Source of the DNA: Heterodera schachtii
Lineage: Eukaryota; Nematoda; Chromadorea; Rhabditida; Heteroderidae
Direction of reading: 5' to 3'
Assembly: GCA_023374025.1 (NCBI GenBank)
Contig: SIJG01000017.1
Location: 1,813,671-1,877,670 of the forward strand
Length of the DNA: 64,000 nt
Below, piece after piece: positions 1-14,592 of this stretch; the stretch's first letter is position 1; each line of letters begins with the position of its first letter. A model generated the notes under the pieces. That model saw only the letters and a program-made list of their open reading frames with translations. It was not told the origin of the DNA and searched no databases. Position numbers and translations under genes: made by a program.

Positions 1-5
1 TCAGT

Positions 6-740
6 GTGGCACTTCTTCTGCTGTTGTGCACTCTTTCCGCGCTAATTTTCTGCGCTTTTCGTTCGCATCGGAAACGGCGCTCGGCCGCCCATCGGACATA
101 CGTAAAAAGGGAGAAAATGAGGACAAATTGGGCAATTAGTGGCAAACCATTCATTTGTCAGCCGGCAAAACAGTCACCGTACTCGGCCGGGTACCATCAC
201 CACGTGCCACAGTATGCCGCACTCGGCGCCAACGGATGCGACAAAGCAAGCGACACAACGATGAAAACGAGCGCGACAAGTCGCGCAGGGAACGGCACAG
301 AAAATGGGAAGGCTAACGGCCAAAACGGAGCAAACCGAACGGAGACGCCCAAAGGCATTGGCGAAGCGACGTACAGAGAATGGTTTAGCAAAGTGAGCGA
401 AGCGGAGGAATGAATGGCACATTTATTGGCATTGGATTACTATTACTTTCAAATTTTGGCACCTTTCCGCCCGGTGGCACTCTCTAAGTGCCGACTGACT
501 TTGTCCCCCCCCCTCTCGCAGGTTGCGTCCAAAAACTCGCCCAGCCATTACCAGGAGAGTTCGCTGAGTTTGGCCACTCCGCCCACGCCGATGGCACGCC
601 ATTCGGTGCCCCACTCGCCGCTGCAGTCGTACGTCTCCTACCCCAACGACCCGTCCTTTTACACTTTGAACGGCGAACATCGAATTGTGCCGCCCCCGCC
701 CGCCTATTTCCACCACCAGCAGCAGCAGAGACCGTACTAA
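6..740 (+). CDS. C-terminal part of a single-pass membrane protein (two exons, 5' end outside window)
   Basis: Two exons join in phase 0: about 6-392 (donor GTGAGC at 393) and 522-740 (acceptor CTCGCAG ending at 521). The visible part opens with a hydrophobic run rich in Leu, Ala and Cys, followed at once by a basic stop-transfer patch (RSHRKRR). That predicts one membrane-spanning helix and a cytoplasmic tail of roughly 180 residues. The tail has no recognisable domain. It is rich in Ser/Pro, with TPPTPMARHS- and PPPPAYFHH-type stretches, and ends in a Gln run and RPY. Pro-rich tails of this kind often bind SH3 or WW proteins, but that is inference. AATAAA-like signals follow at about 810-830. 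The ectodomain is missing, so I do not assign a family; an adhesion or cell-surface receptor is the most natural guess. Confidence 0.6.
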
Positions 741-2094
741 GCGCAAAAGAAAAAGCGAATTGGCATTGGCATCTATTTTATACTTTTTTTTGTCAGTGTT
801 CGTCTGAAAAAATTAAAAATAAAAATGCCAAATTTGAGCACGGCATTTTTCAATTTTAAAAAGAATTATTGGTTTTAAGATAGACAACAGACCCAGACAA
901 AGCTTCTTTGAATTTTATTTTTTAGAAATGAATGATGGCTTTGTTCTGCCGTTGTCCATTTTCCCCCGTCGCTTTGTTTGTTTACTTTTGTCCGATCACT
1001 TTTTTGTCTGCTGATCAGTCCGTCCCTCTCCGATCACTTCGCTTTTGCCCATTTTCGGCTAATCATCCCCCCCCCCCCTCTTTTTTTCTCTCTTTGATTT
1101 GCCCTTTTCTGATATTTTTCTTTATTTGTTTGTCTTTCATTCCACCCAAAGAAGCCTCGTCCTTTCCTTTTTTTGTCACATTTTTATTCCATTTAAATTT
1201 ATTTTTAGCGAACGAAAAATTTTATTAAAATCGGCGATAAAATGGGAAAGAATAAATTGACACAAAAAAAAACATAATAAAAAAGAAGCAGCATTTAAAG
1301 GGGGGAGGGAAATTTGATGATAGTCGCTTTGCTACAATAATTTGGTCAATTTGAAAAGAAACGAAACAAAAATTGATTGTGCGGCGGCGGCGGCGGCGGT
1401 GGTCAATTTGCGTTTGTTTCTTCATTTCGGCGGATGATTTGTGATTGGCCCTCAGAAATTTGGAGGAAAAAAAGCATAATTTAGCGAATTAAAAAAGAGG
1501 GAAGAGAAAGAGAGAAAAGGGAAGAGAAAGAGTGGAAGAGAGAGAGACAAACGCAGTCAGAGAAAAAAGGGACCATTCAATGCACTCTCTCTCACTTTTC
1601 ACTCTCTCCTCTCTTAATTAGAACAATTAATTATATAATAACAAGAAACATAAGCAGAAAAGAGAGTGGGACCAAAAAAACAAAAATGAACGGAATAAAA
1701 AAATGAACGATTGGGGGGGGGCAATGGCCGCCGGAAATCGTTCCGGCAAAATTCGCTAACGAACAATTGGCAGCGAAATAATGCAACGAATTACAAGAAA
1801 AGTGATCAGAAAAACTGATCAGAGGAAAGGGAGAGAGGGAAAACAGCAGCAGAAACAAAAGCGAAGCAATGAACGGTTCTGCTGCCTTTTGAATGGAAAC
1901 GATCAGCAGAAGAATCGGTGGAGAAAGAATTCGATTGGTTTGAGTGGACTAGGGAAACACGGGGGGAAGGGCATGAACAATGAATGATTGGAGAATGAAT
2001 GACCGACTGTGGGGGGGGGGGACTCGATCAGGCGGAGCGGACAATGACGAAATTGGCAGCAGAGACATCCGTCGGTTTGGAGATCGTTCATCCG
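741..2094. other. Intergenic, convergent 3' flanks; low-complexity AT- and purine-rich DNA
   Basis: This lies between the 3' ends of the membrane-protein gene (+) and gpb-1 (-). It holds a probable poly(A) region near 810-850, a C10 run near 1068, a short (CGG)n patch at about 1381-1400, (GA)-rich DNA at 1495-1555, and G runs near 1712 and 2011. Open frames here are short and biased in composition, and I see no protein-like sequence. Confidence 0.6.
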
Positions 2095-3698
<1,604 letters not shown>

Positions 3699-6600
3699 TT
3701 TCGCTCACTTCGCTTTCACTGCTTCGCGCCTTTTGGCCGACTCAGTTCATCAACAGTGAAAGCCACCGTTGGGCTTCGGGAATGAAAGGCCGCAGAATGA
3801 AAGAAAAAAGTCGCCTGTGGTCAGCAGGACAAAACGCTGAAAATAAAAATGGCAAAAAATGCCAAAAGTAACGGAGAGAAAACGCACCGAAGGAATTGTG
3901 AAGGAAAGGGATGGGATAATGGGGAGGGATGAGGGAAACGAGGCTGATCAGCGAAAGCAATGACAGCGAAGGATTTAATAGGAAACGCACAAAAGGGCGA
4001 GGGAAAAGACTGATCGGACGGAGGAGCGATCGACGCGGAAATGATGATCAGACAAAGTGTGAAATCTAAAACGGAAGTGATTAATGGGAGGGGGAGGGGG
4101 GGGGGGGGGGGGGGGGGATGGCACAAATGGGCAAATGAAAGTGCCAAAGGGGAAAATGCGAAAAAAAAGGCGGGAAAATGAGATAATGACTTATTTAATA
4201 TCCAAAATGAATAAATAATGTACAAAACAAATCGCCGTCGTTTGCTGCGTATTTTTATTAATGAATGCCCCGCGCAAAAAGCGATAAGCGAAAAGAAATG
4301 ATCGGAGAAGGGAAGAAAATGGGGGGGGGGAGACCGAAGAAAAGGGAATCGCTTTGAATAAAAGGGATAATCTGCCGAATGCATGGGAAATGATCTGCTG
4401 GGAAAGAGGGGGCAATTGTGGGGGGGGGGGGGGGGGGTAATACAATAAAATAAGACGGAGGATGAACATTCCACACTAATCTTTATCCCTTCCATGTGGG
4501 GGAAGAGAGGAATTGTGAGGAAAAGGCCTTTCCTGTAGGGGCAAAGGAGGAAAAGAAGAGAGGGAAAAGTGAGAGAGCAAAAAGGAAAGGGAGAGAAGGA
4601 GACGGAAGGAGAAAAAAAGATGGGAGGAAAGGAGAAAGAAAATGGAAAAAAAGGAGGAAGGAAGGGAAAACGAGAGGTAAAAAGGGAAAAAGGAAGATAA
4701 AGGAAGAGGGGAAAAGAGGGAGGAAAGAAGAAAAGGAAGAAGAGGGAAAGAAATGGGATGAAAAAGAGTTAGTTGTGCCGTGGGTTCATCAGCACCCCTC
4801 GGACCCTCCCCATTCATTCGTCTGCTGCTAATGTTCTGCTGCTGCTTCTTCCTGCGCTGTGTTTGCTTTGCATCGATCCCTCCATTTGGCCACGGCACTC
4901 CGTCGTGCCGGGGGCTATCCATCGCCCGACGGACGGCGCAGCAAATGGCGCCGGCCATCTTTGGCAAAATTTGAGCCAATTGCCTTTTGGACGACTGGCA
5001 AGAAAAATGAAGGGGACAGAATCAAAGGGAGGGAAAAGGAAGAAAGGGGGGAAATGGAAAAAGAAAGGGGATAAGGAGAGAAGGCGAGTGTGGATGGGAA
5101 AAAGAGGAAAAGGAAGGTCCCAAGAGAGGAAGAGGGGAGGGACAGAGAAGCAGAACGGGAAGAGAGACAAAGGAATGTGTGGAGAAAGCGAGAGAAAGAA
5201 GGGAAACGAGAGAAACAGTGGAAAGGGAAAAGGGACAAAGAAAAGAGAGAGAAAAGAAACGGAGAATTCGTCGGCTTTCCCTCTTTTTGGCCAGCATGGC
5301 AATACGAAGTGAAGGAGGAGTGATGTTGGCCAACCGAAGTCTGTATTGGCCCGCTGAAATGGGATCTGACGATTCTCCTCCCATCATTCGCTCGTCCGCC
5401 CTCTCACTCTCTGCACTGCTTCTCGCCTTCTCGCCACCTTTTTTCTCTGCCTTATTTTAGCCCCTTCCCCCTATTTCCCTCGTCCCCTCGCTCACTCTCT
5501 CTCTCTCTCTCTCTCTCCTCTCTGTTTCTCTCTCCCATTCTCTCTCTTTTCCTCCCTCATTTCCCCATTCTCTCTCTGCTTTGTCGGCCTCTTTTTACTA
5601 AACGTCCCCCCCCCTTCCCTTCCCTCCCTTTCCCTGGGGAAGTGCGTACGCATCCGCACGCGTCATTAGCTGAATGGCCAAGAGAGACAAAGCATAAGGG
5701 AAAACATTGCGGAAATGGGAATTGAGGGGTGGTGTCGAGCCCGCTGGGGAGAAAGAAACCATCCCTTCCTTTCATTGCGTTGACATTTTGAAGATGAAAA
5801 AGGAAAAAGAGAGAGAGAGAGAAGAGAGAGAAAGTGGAAGAGAAAGAAAGAAAAAGATCGATTAAAAGGAAAATGAATTACATGAAAAGTTGGAGGAGGG
5901 GGGGAGGAGGGGGGGGGGGGGGAGGAGAAGGGGGAGGGAAAGGGGAAAGAGGGGGAAATGGGAGGAGGAGGGAAGAGGGGGGAAGAAGAAAGGGGAAGGG
6001 GGAGGGAAAGGGGAAAGAGGGGGAAATGGGAGGAGGAGGAAAGAGGGGGGAAGAAGAAAGGGGAAGGGGGAGGGAAAGGGGAAAGAGGGGGAAATGGGAG
6101 GAGGAGGAAAGGATAATGGGAAGCGGGAAGGGAGGGGAGAGGGAGAATGGACGGACGTATGGATGGATGAGCAGTCAATCATTAGCATCCGATCGATCGG
6201 TGTTTTGCTTTTGCTTCCGTCGCCCGCTCCTTTCTCTTCTCATCCATCCGCCCGCCCATCGCTCTTCTCCCATCCCATCCCTTTTTTACATTTGTCCGTC
6301 CGTCCCCATTTATTATTCCGAGAGAATGAGCTGTTGCTGCTGTTGGATGGAAGAACGAAAGGGAAGCGAAATGATGAAAATGGAGCAAAAAGGAAGAAAA
6401 ATAGGGGAAGAAGAAGAAAAAAAGGGTTAAAAGAAGAAAAATGCGGGAAAAGAAGAAAAATGGGTGATGGGAAGTGAAACGGGATAAAAGGAAGAAAATG
6501 TTGGGGGAGAGAAGAAGGAAGAGGCTTTTCCGTTTTTTGATTAATTAGATGCCTTAATTAATATTTTTATAAATCTGAATGTCGCAAATTCAACTAAAAA

Positions 6601-9600
6601 CCGATAATGACAGACATTCATTAGCCTTAAAACCAAAAACCAAAAAAGTCACGAGGAGAGAATGGTCCAAAATGCTAAGTTAACCAAAAGAAAGCCCCCC
6701 CCCCCCCGCGGGCGGCGGCGTTTGGTGCGCACATCAAATGGCACAACAAAATCCGTCCTCTTCTAAATACCGAGGCAATTTTTGAGTAATATTTTGCCAT
6801 GGAATTTGACGTGAGCAGAGGAAGTAATAACAAATAATAAGCCAAACAGCCCAAGGGCATGACGACGATTAATAATTTGTGATGGCCCAATTAATTGGGT
6901 GGTACAAATGGGGGGAAGAGAAAAGGGAGGGATAATGGAGGGAAGGAAAAGGGACAAAAATAGCAAAAGGGAAGAAGCGCAAAAGGGGAGGGAGGCAGAG
7001 AAAGAGAGGGACAGCGAAACGCCGTGAGCAAAGGAAAAAGACCGAAAAATTGGCCCAATTTGGGAGAGAGAAAGGAAATGGACGCCCGCAGAGCATCGAC
7101 TGGGCATTTCGGCTTCGGATACAGACGGAATTAGAGAAAATTTCCATTAAAATAGCATGTAAATAAAATTTTGGTATTTCGTCCGTTTTGACCGCTCCTT
7201 CAAAAGCTTCTTCCTATTAGCATGTCAATGCCAATTTAAGAACTCTGATTGAGTGACTGCCAAAGGGCATAAGGGGGAGGGGGGAGGGGTCTCTCCCACT
7301 CCTTCAATTTGGCCACAAAATCGCCCTTTGGCCATTTCATCTGGGAAAAGGCAAACACAAAAAAAAAAAAGAAAATCTGTAAACTCAATTAGCACTTGCT
7401 TTCGATTTATTGTTTTAATCTGAATAAATTCTCGGCCAACTGAAAAAGTCAATTAGTGTGTTTAAATGCATTCATTAGCAATGCATTGGCCCATTGGGTA
7501 GCGAAGAAGGGTTTTGAGGTGAGGAATTGTACACTCTCAAACCGGGGACCGGTGGGGGGGGGGGGGGGGGGGGAGAAACACTGAGAGAAAATATGAAAAG
7601 AGCGGGTGGAGAAGGGTGTTTGGATGGCTTCTTCGCTCTGCTAATATGTAAGGTGGCCGAATGACGTTTTTGGGCTGACAAGAGGGGGGGGGGTGGGGGG
7701 GGGGGGGTGAAAAGTGACTGGGAAAAGCGAGGGGCGGGGGGAGTTTTCGCGAATTGAGCGGTGAATGGAAAGTTTAAAACTCAGCCGGGGGGGGGGGGCT
7801 TCGAAACTCCGCGGTTTTCACGTTATTATAAAGGGCTTTTCTAAGCCTACTATAATCAGTCATTAGCTTAAAAAGGCTTTTCAGTACCAATTTTCGTTAG
7901 TGCGTTAAAAATGCACAAAAATGTTTCTTTTACAAATACGGCCAATTCCGTCCGTTAATTGTTCACTCATTGCGTCAGCTTCTCCTCCTCCTCTTTTGTA
8001 TTGGCATTTTTGTAACTTTTTCCCCCCCCCCATTTTTACATTTCCAAGGGAATGAATGGCATTTTGCATGGCCAAATTTGGAAATGTCAGGGAAGAGCTG
8101 TGAATGGCGCAATTTGTCCATCGGTTGGGCCAATTACTTTCTTTTTCTTTAGAAAAAAGGACAACAAAAGATGAGGGAAAACAGTACAAAAGTGGTGGGA
8201 AAATGGGGCGGAAAATGCCGTTGCTTCGAATGCCATAGCAGCAAATTGCGCGAAGCATTCGCTGAAATGTGACGGCTAACGCCTTCAATGAATGTTTGCT
8301 GTGTGGCTGACCAATTGGCAATTGGTTGGCATGGCTGCAAATGGCACACAACACCATGAATTTGGCTGGGTAATGAAAAATGAGGGCGGTTGTGAGGGTG
8401 GGAGCAGAGCAATGGCGGGGGCGGGAGGGATTTGGCGGTTCTTTGGCATAAAACCGTGGCCACGAGGCATTGAGCGGATGGATTTGTATTTGGGGCGAAG
8501 GTGGGAGATTGGGAGGGCAAAAGCAATTTATTGGCCAATTTCCCTGTTTCTAAGAAAAAAAAGTGAGCCGAATTTACAAATTTGAAAAATGGCAAATTTC
8601 ACCAATAAAATAAAAATCGGTTTTTTTAAAATTTTTGCGTTGGAATGAATCGCTATTAGCTAATTATTCAAACAGAAGAGAGCAGAGAGTTCTGTCGAGG
8701 AAATTGCCGTGCCTTTTGAGTTGTCCTCCGAAATGCCGTAGTTGGCTTTGCAATGTTCCCTCGGGGGATTTGCATTTGTTTAACTTTCCCCGAGAAACTT
8801 TAAATGGCAAAAACGGAGCAGTGAATGACTGAATGAAAGAATGAATGAGTGGCGGGGCCGTACTGTGCCAATGCCAATGCCATCGCTTCTCTTTTCTTCT
8901 GTTGTCATTCTGCGATGACTTCCCATTGCTTTTCCTCCGTTATGTGCCTCAAAACAAATTAATTGCGGGGATAGCGCCCCTCGGGGAAGAAAAAGTGAAA
9001 ATGAAAGAGGAAATTTGGAGGAATTAAAGAAAAGAGAGAAAGGGAAGGAAAAACAAAAATAAATTGGGGGAGGGATAAGCTATTTAAGGGATGCCGATGA
9101 ATGGGCACGAAATGGCCTAATCAGCGAAGGATTCGATGAATTAATGCCGAAATTGGACGAAAGAGCGGAAAAGGGAAATTTGCAAAATGGGAGCAAATGA
9201 ATGAATCCGATGAGAGGAGGCATCAGAAGAGAAGAGTATTTGTGGCGATGGTCTCCTCCTCATATTGTAAAAGAAGGGAAGGAAATGGACGCGGTCGGCG
9301 GAGACTTTCGTCGCTTTTGGGCCGAAGTTAATAAGGGAGAGGGGCAAAAGGGACTTCAAAAGAGGGGCATTTTGCCATCAAATTGGCCACTGACACCCCT
9401 TGAAAAAGATGTTATCGGCTGCTGCTGCTGTTGTCCTCGGCTGGGCCAATAATCCCCCGTTGTCGTCGTCGTCGTTGCCGACTTCACTTCATCACCCCTT
9501 TCCCCCCGGGGGTCCGTTACCCCTCTTCTGTCCCCCGCCCCCTCCGCCACCTTCCAATTCCCATGATGACGCGTTTGAGGAAAATTATTGTTTAGCAGCG

Positions 9601-9800
9601 CACTTTCGTTTGTTTGGCCCCTCGCCACACATTTGCCAGTGCCATTTCCCCCGTCTGATGCCATTGGATGGGGGGAAGGGGGTGAGATTACGAATGAGAC
9701 GAATGACGAAGCAAGGAGTAAATGAAGAAAAGGGCGAAGCGGCAGAGGCGGAAAGGGTAATCGCATTCATCGGAAACTGAGGGAATTCCAAAGAATGGGC
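3699..9800. other. Gene-poor, purine-strand-biased region with G homopolymers
   Basis: I find no protein-like gene across about 6 kb. The long open frames (4.5-6.4 kb, both strands) are side effects of GA/CT composition: they encode Lys/Arg/Glu/Gly runs one way and Ser/Pro/Phe/Leu the other. Visible structure: G runs of 8-20 at about 4098, 4321, 4423, 5911, 7553, 7681 and 7787; C runs at about 6696 and 8023; a (CT)n tract near 5493-5520; and the minisatellite listed separately. A plus-strand open frame at about 9412-9780 begins like a signal peptide but becomes Pro-rich low complexity. I do not call it. Upstream regulatory DNA of gpb-1 should lie just above 3698. Confidence 0.55.
5930..6112. 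repeat. 68-bp purine-only minisatellite, about 2.7 copies
   Basis: The motif starting GGGGGAGGGAAAGGGGAAAG recurs at about 5930, 5998 and 6066, a period of about 68 bp. Copies are almost identical; the clearest difference is GGAGGGAAGA versus GGAGGAAAGA. One strand is entirely A and G, so the array can in principle form triplex or G-quadruplex structures. It follows a 12-15 base G run. Confidence 0.8.
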
Positions 9801-10121
9801 CAATGATCGGAAATATTTTTCCGTTTTCAGTGAGTGATCTCTCCGTCTTAAATACAAAACAAAGATTGGCATTTTGATTGTTGTCCATAATTTCTCAGTG
9901 CTTTCTTCGTTTGTTCCTTTTCCGTTCTTCTCAAAGTTCGTTTGTTCTGCTCCAGCCCACCCGTGCGGTGGCTGTTGTTCGGTTATTAATGTGCAGAAAA
10001 CTGCTAACATTGAAGCAATTTTCGTTGGTGTACCGAGGCCGACATTGAGACGGCTGATCGATCAGAATCCCTTTCAAAATAAGATAAATTACAAATGGCA
10101 GCTAATCAATCATTCATTTAC

Positions 10122-12828
10122 CTGCTAATGAGGCGGTCATGAAGCAGCAAATGCTGCCGGCAAAGAGCGCGCGAAGTGCCAGCCGAGAGAGAAGCCGCTT
10201 TCGGCTGGGCGCCATGCCGCCCAAAATGCTCAGCTGAATGCCGATGGAAGTGATGTTGGAGAAGCCGCACAAAGCATACGTTGCGATCATCGCAGACCGA
10301 CTCTGTGTTAATTGACTATTGCGGATCACTTCAAAGAGGAAAGCACCGAAAGTTCGTTCCGTTCGACCATTTGCCCCAACTGTTTGTACGCAATGAATTC
10401 GTTGAGGGCAGTCTTAAGCATTTAAACGGTAGGGCAATTAATTATTGCTTTCACTGGCGGCACAATTCTTTTCGCACCTTTGTGCCCATCAGTTGGGCCA
10501 CTCGAAATGTCTCCTCGGGATTAGTGATGCCCATCACAAAGGCCAACGGGAAGAACAAATAGCCGAGAATCAGCTGAACGGGAGGAATCACACCAAAACG
10601 ATGGCACAAAATCAGCAGTGATCAGTGCCAATGGCCACTCTGATCACCTCAAAAGTCCAATCTGACTGGCCCACCAAATGGCCAAGCCAGGACAGGAGGG
10701 AGTTGAGCAGAGCAAGCAGGGCCAGGAACACAATGATATTGGCCACAATGGCCAACACCAATTCCACTGCCATGATGGCACCGTTGCTGATGCACTCGAG
10801 GGCACTGCTTTCTTCTCTGAACACATTGGCATCAGTGGGAAAATCAATTTGTTGAATAGAACGACCCCGCTGGCAGCTCCAACTCGTCCACATTGACCAA
10901 TTGCGACTGCTCCGTCTCGGGGTAAAGCATTTTGGCACAGGCCAATGAGCCCGGGGCGGACATGACGGTGGAAGACAGCAAATAGCGAGGGCACGCGCCG
11001 AAACTGTGCGGGGCCGGGAATTTGACAAAATGGCACTGCTTTGAATGGCCTCAAGCATTTCAAAGATGGGTAAATGCCATGGGCCACATTTACCTAATGT
11101 AAGTGGCAAAGACGGCACCAGCAATGCACGAGAAACTGATCAAAACGAAATAATCAATTTGCATTACGAAACAATAGGCAATTGAAGGATTATTCGCTTT
11201 TACCCCGTGGTCATAACCGCGTGGAGTTCGGACGCGGTCATTTTGTCCAAATACGGCCTGATCAGCAGAGGCGCCTCACTCATCCCGAAAATCAGTTCAG
11301 TGATCATTGGTTTTTTGAATTTGGCAAAAACCGAGGAAAATGCAAGCGCAGGCATTCAGCGATTCGGTGGCGGTTGTGTCCAGCGTAATTTGGACGAGCC
11401 ATGCCATCTTTTTGATCACAAATTGCATTATGCCAAAATGGTAGAGCAATGCCTTGGATGAATTTGGATTAATGTGCAAAGAATGGCCATTTTAGTCATC
11501 CCCTGGCATTGTGTGTCCCGCCTTTTCGATCGGTTAATAATTTTCGTTCTTCCCCCCCTCCCCACGTGCTTACCACAACGGCGCCAAAATAAATGACAAT
11601 TTGTGCGGTATGAAAGGCGAAAACGGGGTCCATTCCTAAGAAAGTGAGGGATTTGGAAAAACAAAAATAAATTAATGAGAACCACAAATTTTCGGTGGCG
11701 TGGAGAGAAAGCCGTACACAAAATCAGTGCCATTGTGAGTAAACTCCAAAAAGGTGAGCACCAACTCGGAGAGGGAGTCGAACTGATTGGAACCTGGGAA
11801 AGTGATCGCTTTTGATTTGATCAAATAATGGGAAATTTGGGAATGCCCACCCCAATCCCAACGCAAAACGGCCAATCCCATGGAAAATTGGAGGAAGAAG
11901 CCCCACAGGACGGGACGCCACACAATCTGAACGAATTTGAATCGAATTGAACAATTTGGGAAGGAAGAGAGAGAGCGAACTTCAGAAGGACTATTCGAAC
12001 AGAGCAACATGCAAACGAAGTAGAAGAACATGCCGAAAAGGCCGAGAAGGCGTTGACGCGACCGAAAGAGACAGAAAAAAGAACAATCACACTGATCAGA
12101 GGTAATCAGTGATTAATTAAACTTCTGATCAATCACTGATTAGAGTAATAAATGATTAGTTACAATGAGTTCACAGACTAATTAAAGCTAAATTAAGCTG
12201 GTCTATGATGATTAAATGATCAGTTGGGAAATGGGTCGTGTGAATGGCATACTTTGTCGTGTCAATGACCAGAAAAGCGACAATGGCACAGATGACGAAA
12301 AGAAAGAAAAACCTTTGAATAAATGGTATGAAATGAGTAACAAAAGTGATGATCACTTAATTAGTTACTTTTTGAAAAAAGTGCGCCGCCAAAGATTGTT
12401 AAAAGTTTGGCGGATTGGCTGAACGGCCGAGCGCAAAGGCCGCGCCATCAGACGGAAATAAACGAAAATGGCCCAACCGATGGCAGTCAGCGTAAGCAGC
12501 GGAGAAGCACGACGAAGCGAATGGAATGCAGCAAATGCTGGGGAATTATGATCAGCAGATCACGGCAATGGCATTTTGACTCACAAAGAAAAATGTGCCA
12601 TCCGACGAGGAGGGCGGCTTTTCCGATTTGATGCAGCAAAAGGGAGTGCTCTTCAAAGGCGTCGCTCACGGCATTTTGGGTGTTGGCCAACGCCCGCAGG
12701 GCCCCGTCGCCGATGGCCAACCGATGGCGCCGGTGGGGCGGAAGACCACCGATGGGCTGTTTGGGGAACGCATTGGTGGCGGGACTGATCGTCGCGGAAA
12801 AAGGCACTCCGCCGGCCGCTTTAGGCAT
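10122..12828 (-). CDS. Concentrative (Na+-coupled) nucleoside transporter, SLC28/CNT family
   Basis: About a dozen minus-strand exons read together as a CNT. The first exon is 12585-12828 ([11 protein letters not shown]...). It is followed by exons near 12421-12534, 12250-12345 and 11885-12060, then a conserved core. Recognisable blocks in order: [20 protein letters not shown] (about 11,890), [16 protein letters not shown] (about 11,740), [13 protein letters not shown] (about 11,600), [18 protein letters not shown] (about 11,430), [20 protein letters not shown] (about 11,250), [15 protein letters not shown] (about 10,960), [19 protein letters not shown] (about 10,740), [16 protein letters not shown] (about 10,530), [13 protein letters not shown] (about 10,390) and [18 protein letters not shown] (about 10,270). 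These align block by block with vertebrate CNT3. The family imports nucleosides across the plasma membrane. Exact internal boundaries are approximate. The last conserved exon ends at 10122 with a donor (GCAG|GTAAAT), so a short C-terminal exon must lie downstream. An acceptor near 10,007 is the best candidate but is not certain. Confidence 0.9.
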
Positions 12829-14592
12829 TTTCAGGTGCTAAATTCTTTGGGCATTTAAATGTTAAATGCCCAGTTCGTAAGTTGGCACCGAATTTTGGCA
12901 TTTTCTTTGCTTGACGAAGCGCCTCTTCTGCTGCCTCTCTTCCCATTGTTCCTTTTGTGCCTCCTTCTCTTCCTCCTCTTTCGGTTCTTCCTTCTCTCTG
13001 TTCTCCTCTTTTTCTCCCTCTTCTTCCCTTTTCTCTTCCTCCTCCCTTTGCTCCTTTTTCTCTTCCCTTTGTTCCTCCTTTTTCTCTTCACTTTGCTCCT
13101 CTTTTCTCTTCCTCCTCCTTTTGTCCTATTTCTTCCTCCTTTTTTGTCTCGATCATTTTTTGTCCTTCTCCCAATCGCTGTTTTTGCTGCTGTTCATCGC
13201 CTCCCATTATTGCCCATTTGGTAATTAGTGAAGTGAAACATTGTCAAATGGGATGATACAGCAAATGGAATGCATTTAGTGCTGGACTTTCTTATCTTTT
13301 TTTTAATAATTCTTTTAATTATTTAAAATTTAAATTTGTCTCGAATTGTAATAGCAGGTAAAAACAGTTTAATAGTTTATTAATGGCAATCATTAACCAA
13401 AGTAATGATGCCCTTATGGTCGTTAATTAAATTTTTTGACAAAAAAGCTTCCCTTTCCTTTCGGAATTCACTTTAATATTAGTAACATGAAATTATTATT
13501 TAATCTGTTTTTAAGGGAGTCGAATTCATTTCATAAAAATGGTTGAAAGCAAATAAGAAAGTTTTACTGTAAAAAAGGTGATAAAATGTTAAAAAGTTGT
13601 GATTAATGAAAGGCATTCCCTTAAACTGAAAAGCGACGGAAACAGAGAAATAAATGACTATTCTTTTGCTTTGTTTCAATTTTAAGGAATTAATTCAATT
13701 TTTAATTAAAATTGATCAAAAGCACAGAAACTTTTGTCTTCAAAGCGATTGGTTAATTAATCAATTAAAAGCGTGGCTTGCGTCTGATCATCGACCCCTC
13801 CCCCCCCCCCCCCCACCGTTCGGTGATAACCCCCCCCCCCCTTTTTTTCCCTCTCTTTCCCTTTCCCTTCCGTTCGTCCCATCCCAATCATTTTTCTCTT
13901 AAGTGCCCTCTCGAGACATCCTTTCTCTTTGGTAGTTTGGCCATTTATTTATGTAAGTAAACATTTGCCATTCATGTGAAAATGCGGTGGGGGGGGGGGT
14001 TAACTGAAATTTTGCGAAAATTATGTAATTTATTCAAAATGAAAATTATTTATCTATGTAATTGCTTTACTAAATAGGCTCAATTTTTCATTAACAGATT
14101 GGAACTAACAAAAAAAAAAGAGAAAGAAAATGTGAGATTGTTGAAGAAATTTACAATAAATGGGGGGGGGGGGGAGAGAATATTGCATTTGAAGGGATGG
14201 CAAACAAAAAATGAGAGGAAAAAGGGAATGGCAAAGGGGGACACATTTGAAAGGGTGCTAATTATAATTACATAATTAGCTATAAAATGGGAAAAGAACA
14301 GAGAACACGGGGAAAGAGCGAACAAAAGCATCGCAAACGAAGGAAATGCAAAAGGAAGAAAAGTTTTGAAATTAATTTGTTGCCGTGCCCGCCAATGATG
14401 GGGTTTTCCGTAAATGTTGCGAGAATGGCAATTAATTGTTAATGAACCCAAATTGAATGCCCTTAGTGGCGGTCATCGGACATTGTGACAACAATTTGCT
14501 AATTTGGTATTTGTGCCCTACCGTAGTGTTTGCCTCTACAGTATGCCATCATCATTAAATACGATGCTCCGTTGCGTTGCCTGTCCACGTGT
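12829..14592. other. Intergenic between the SLC28 gene and rab-3; low complexity
   Basis: 12,905-13,140 is a polypyrimidine block (plus strand) whose minus-strand translation is Glu/Lys/Arg-rich and interrupted by a stop. It sits just upstream of the transporter ATG and could be 5' untranslated or an N-terminal exon, but neither is demonstrable. 13,260-14,080 is AT-rich with frequent TTAATTAA-like words. C runs lie at about 13,800 and 13,830, and G runs at about 13,989 and 14,162. I see no gene. Confidence 0.5.

Noticed and set aside
4496..6477. Several 100-200 codon open frames on both strands, Lys/Arg/Gly-rich one way and Ser/Pro/Leu/Phe-rich the other
   Set aside because: They arise from GA/CT low-complexity DNA. 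Overlapping frames on both strands are equally open and none looks like a protein.
9412..9780. Plus-strand ORF starting MLSAAAAVVLGWANN, like a signal peptide
   Set aside because: The rest is Pro/Ser low complexity, an opposite-strand frame is equally long, and there is no homology or splice support.
12855..13230. Glu/Lys/Arg-rich minus-strand frames just upstream of the SLC28 start, possible N-terminal exon
   Set aside because: The frame starting MGGDEQQQ hits a stop after about 39 codons, and the longer acidic frame has no ATG. No convincing splice joins them to the transporter.
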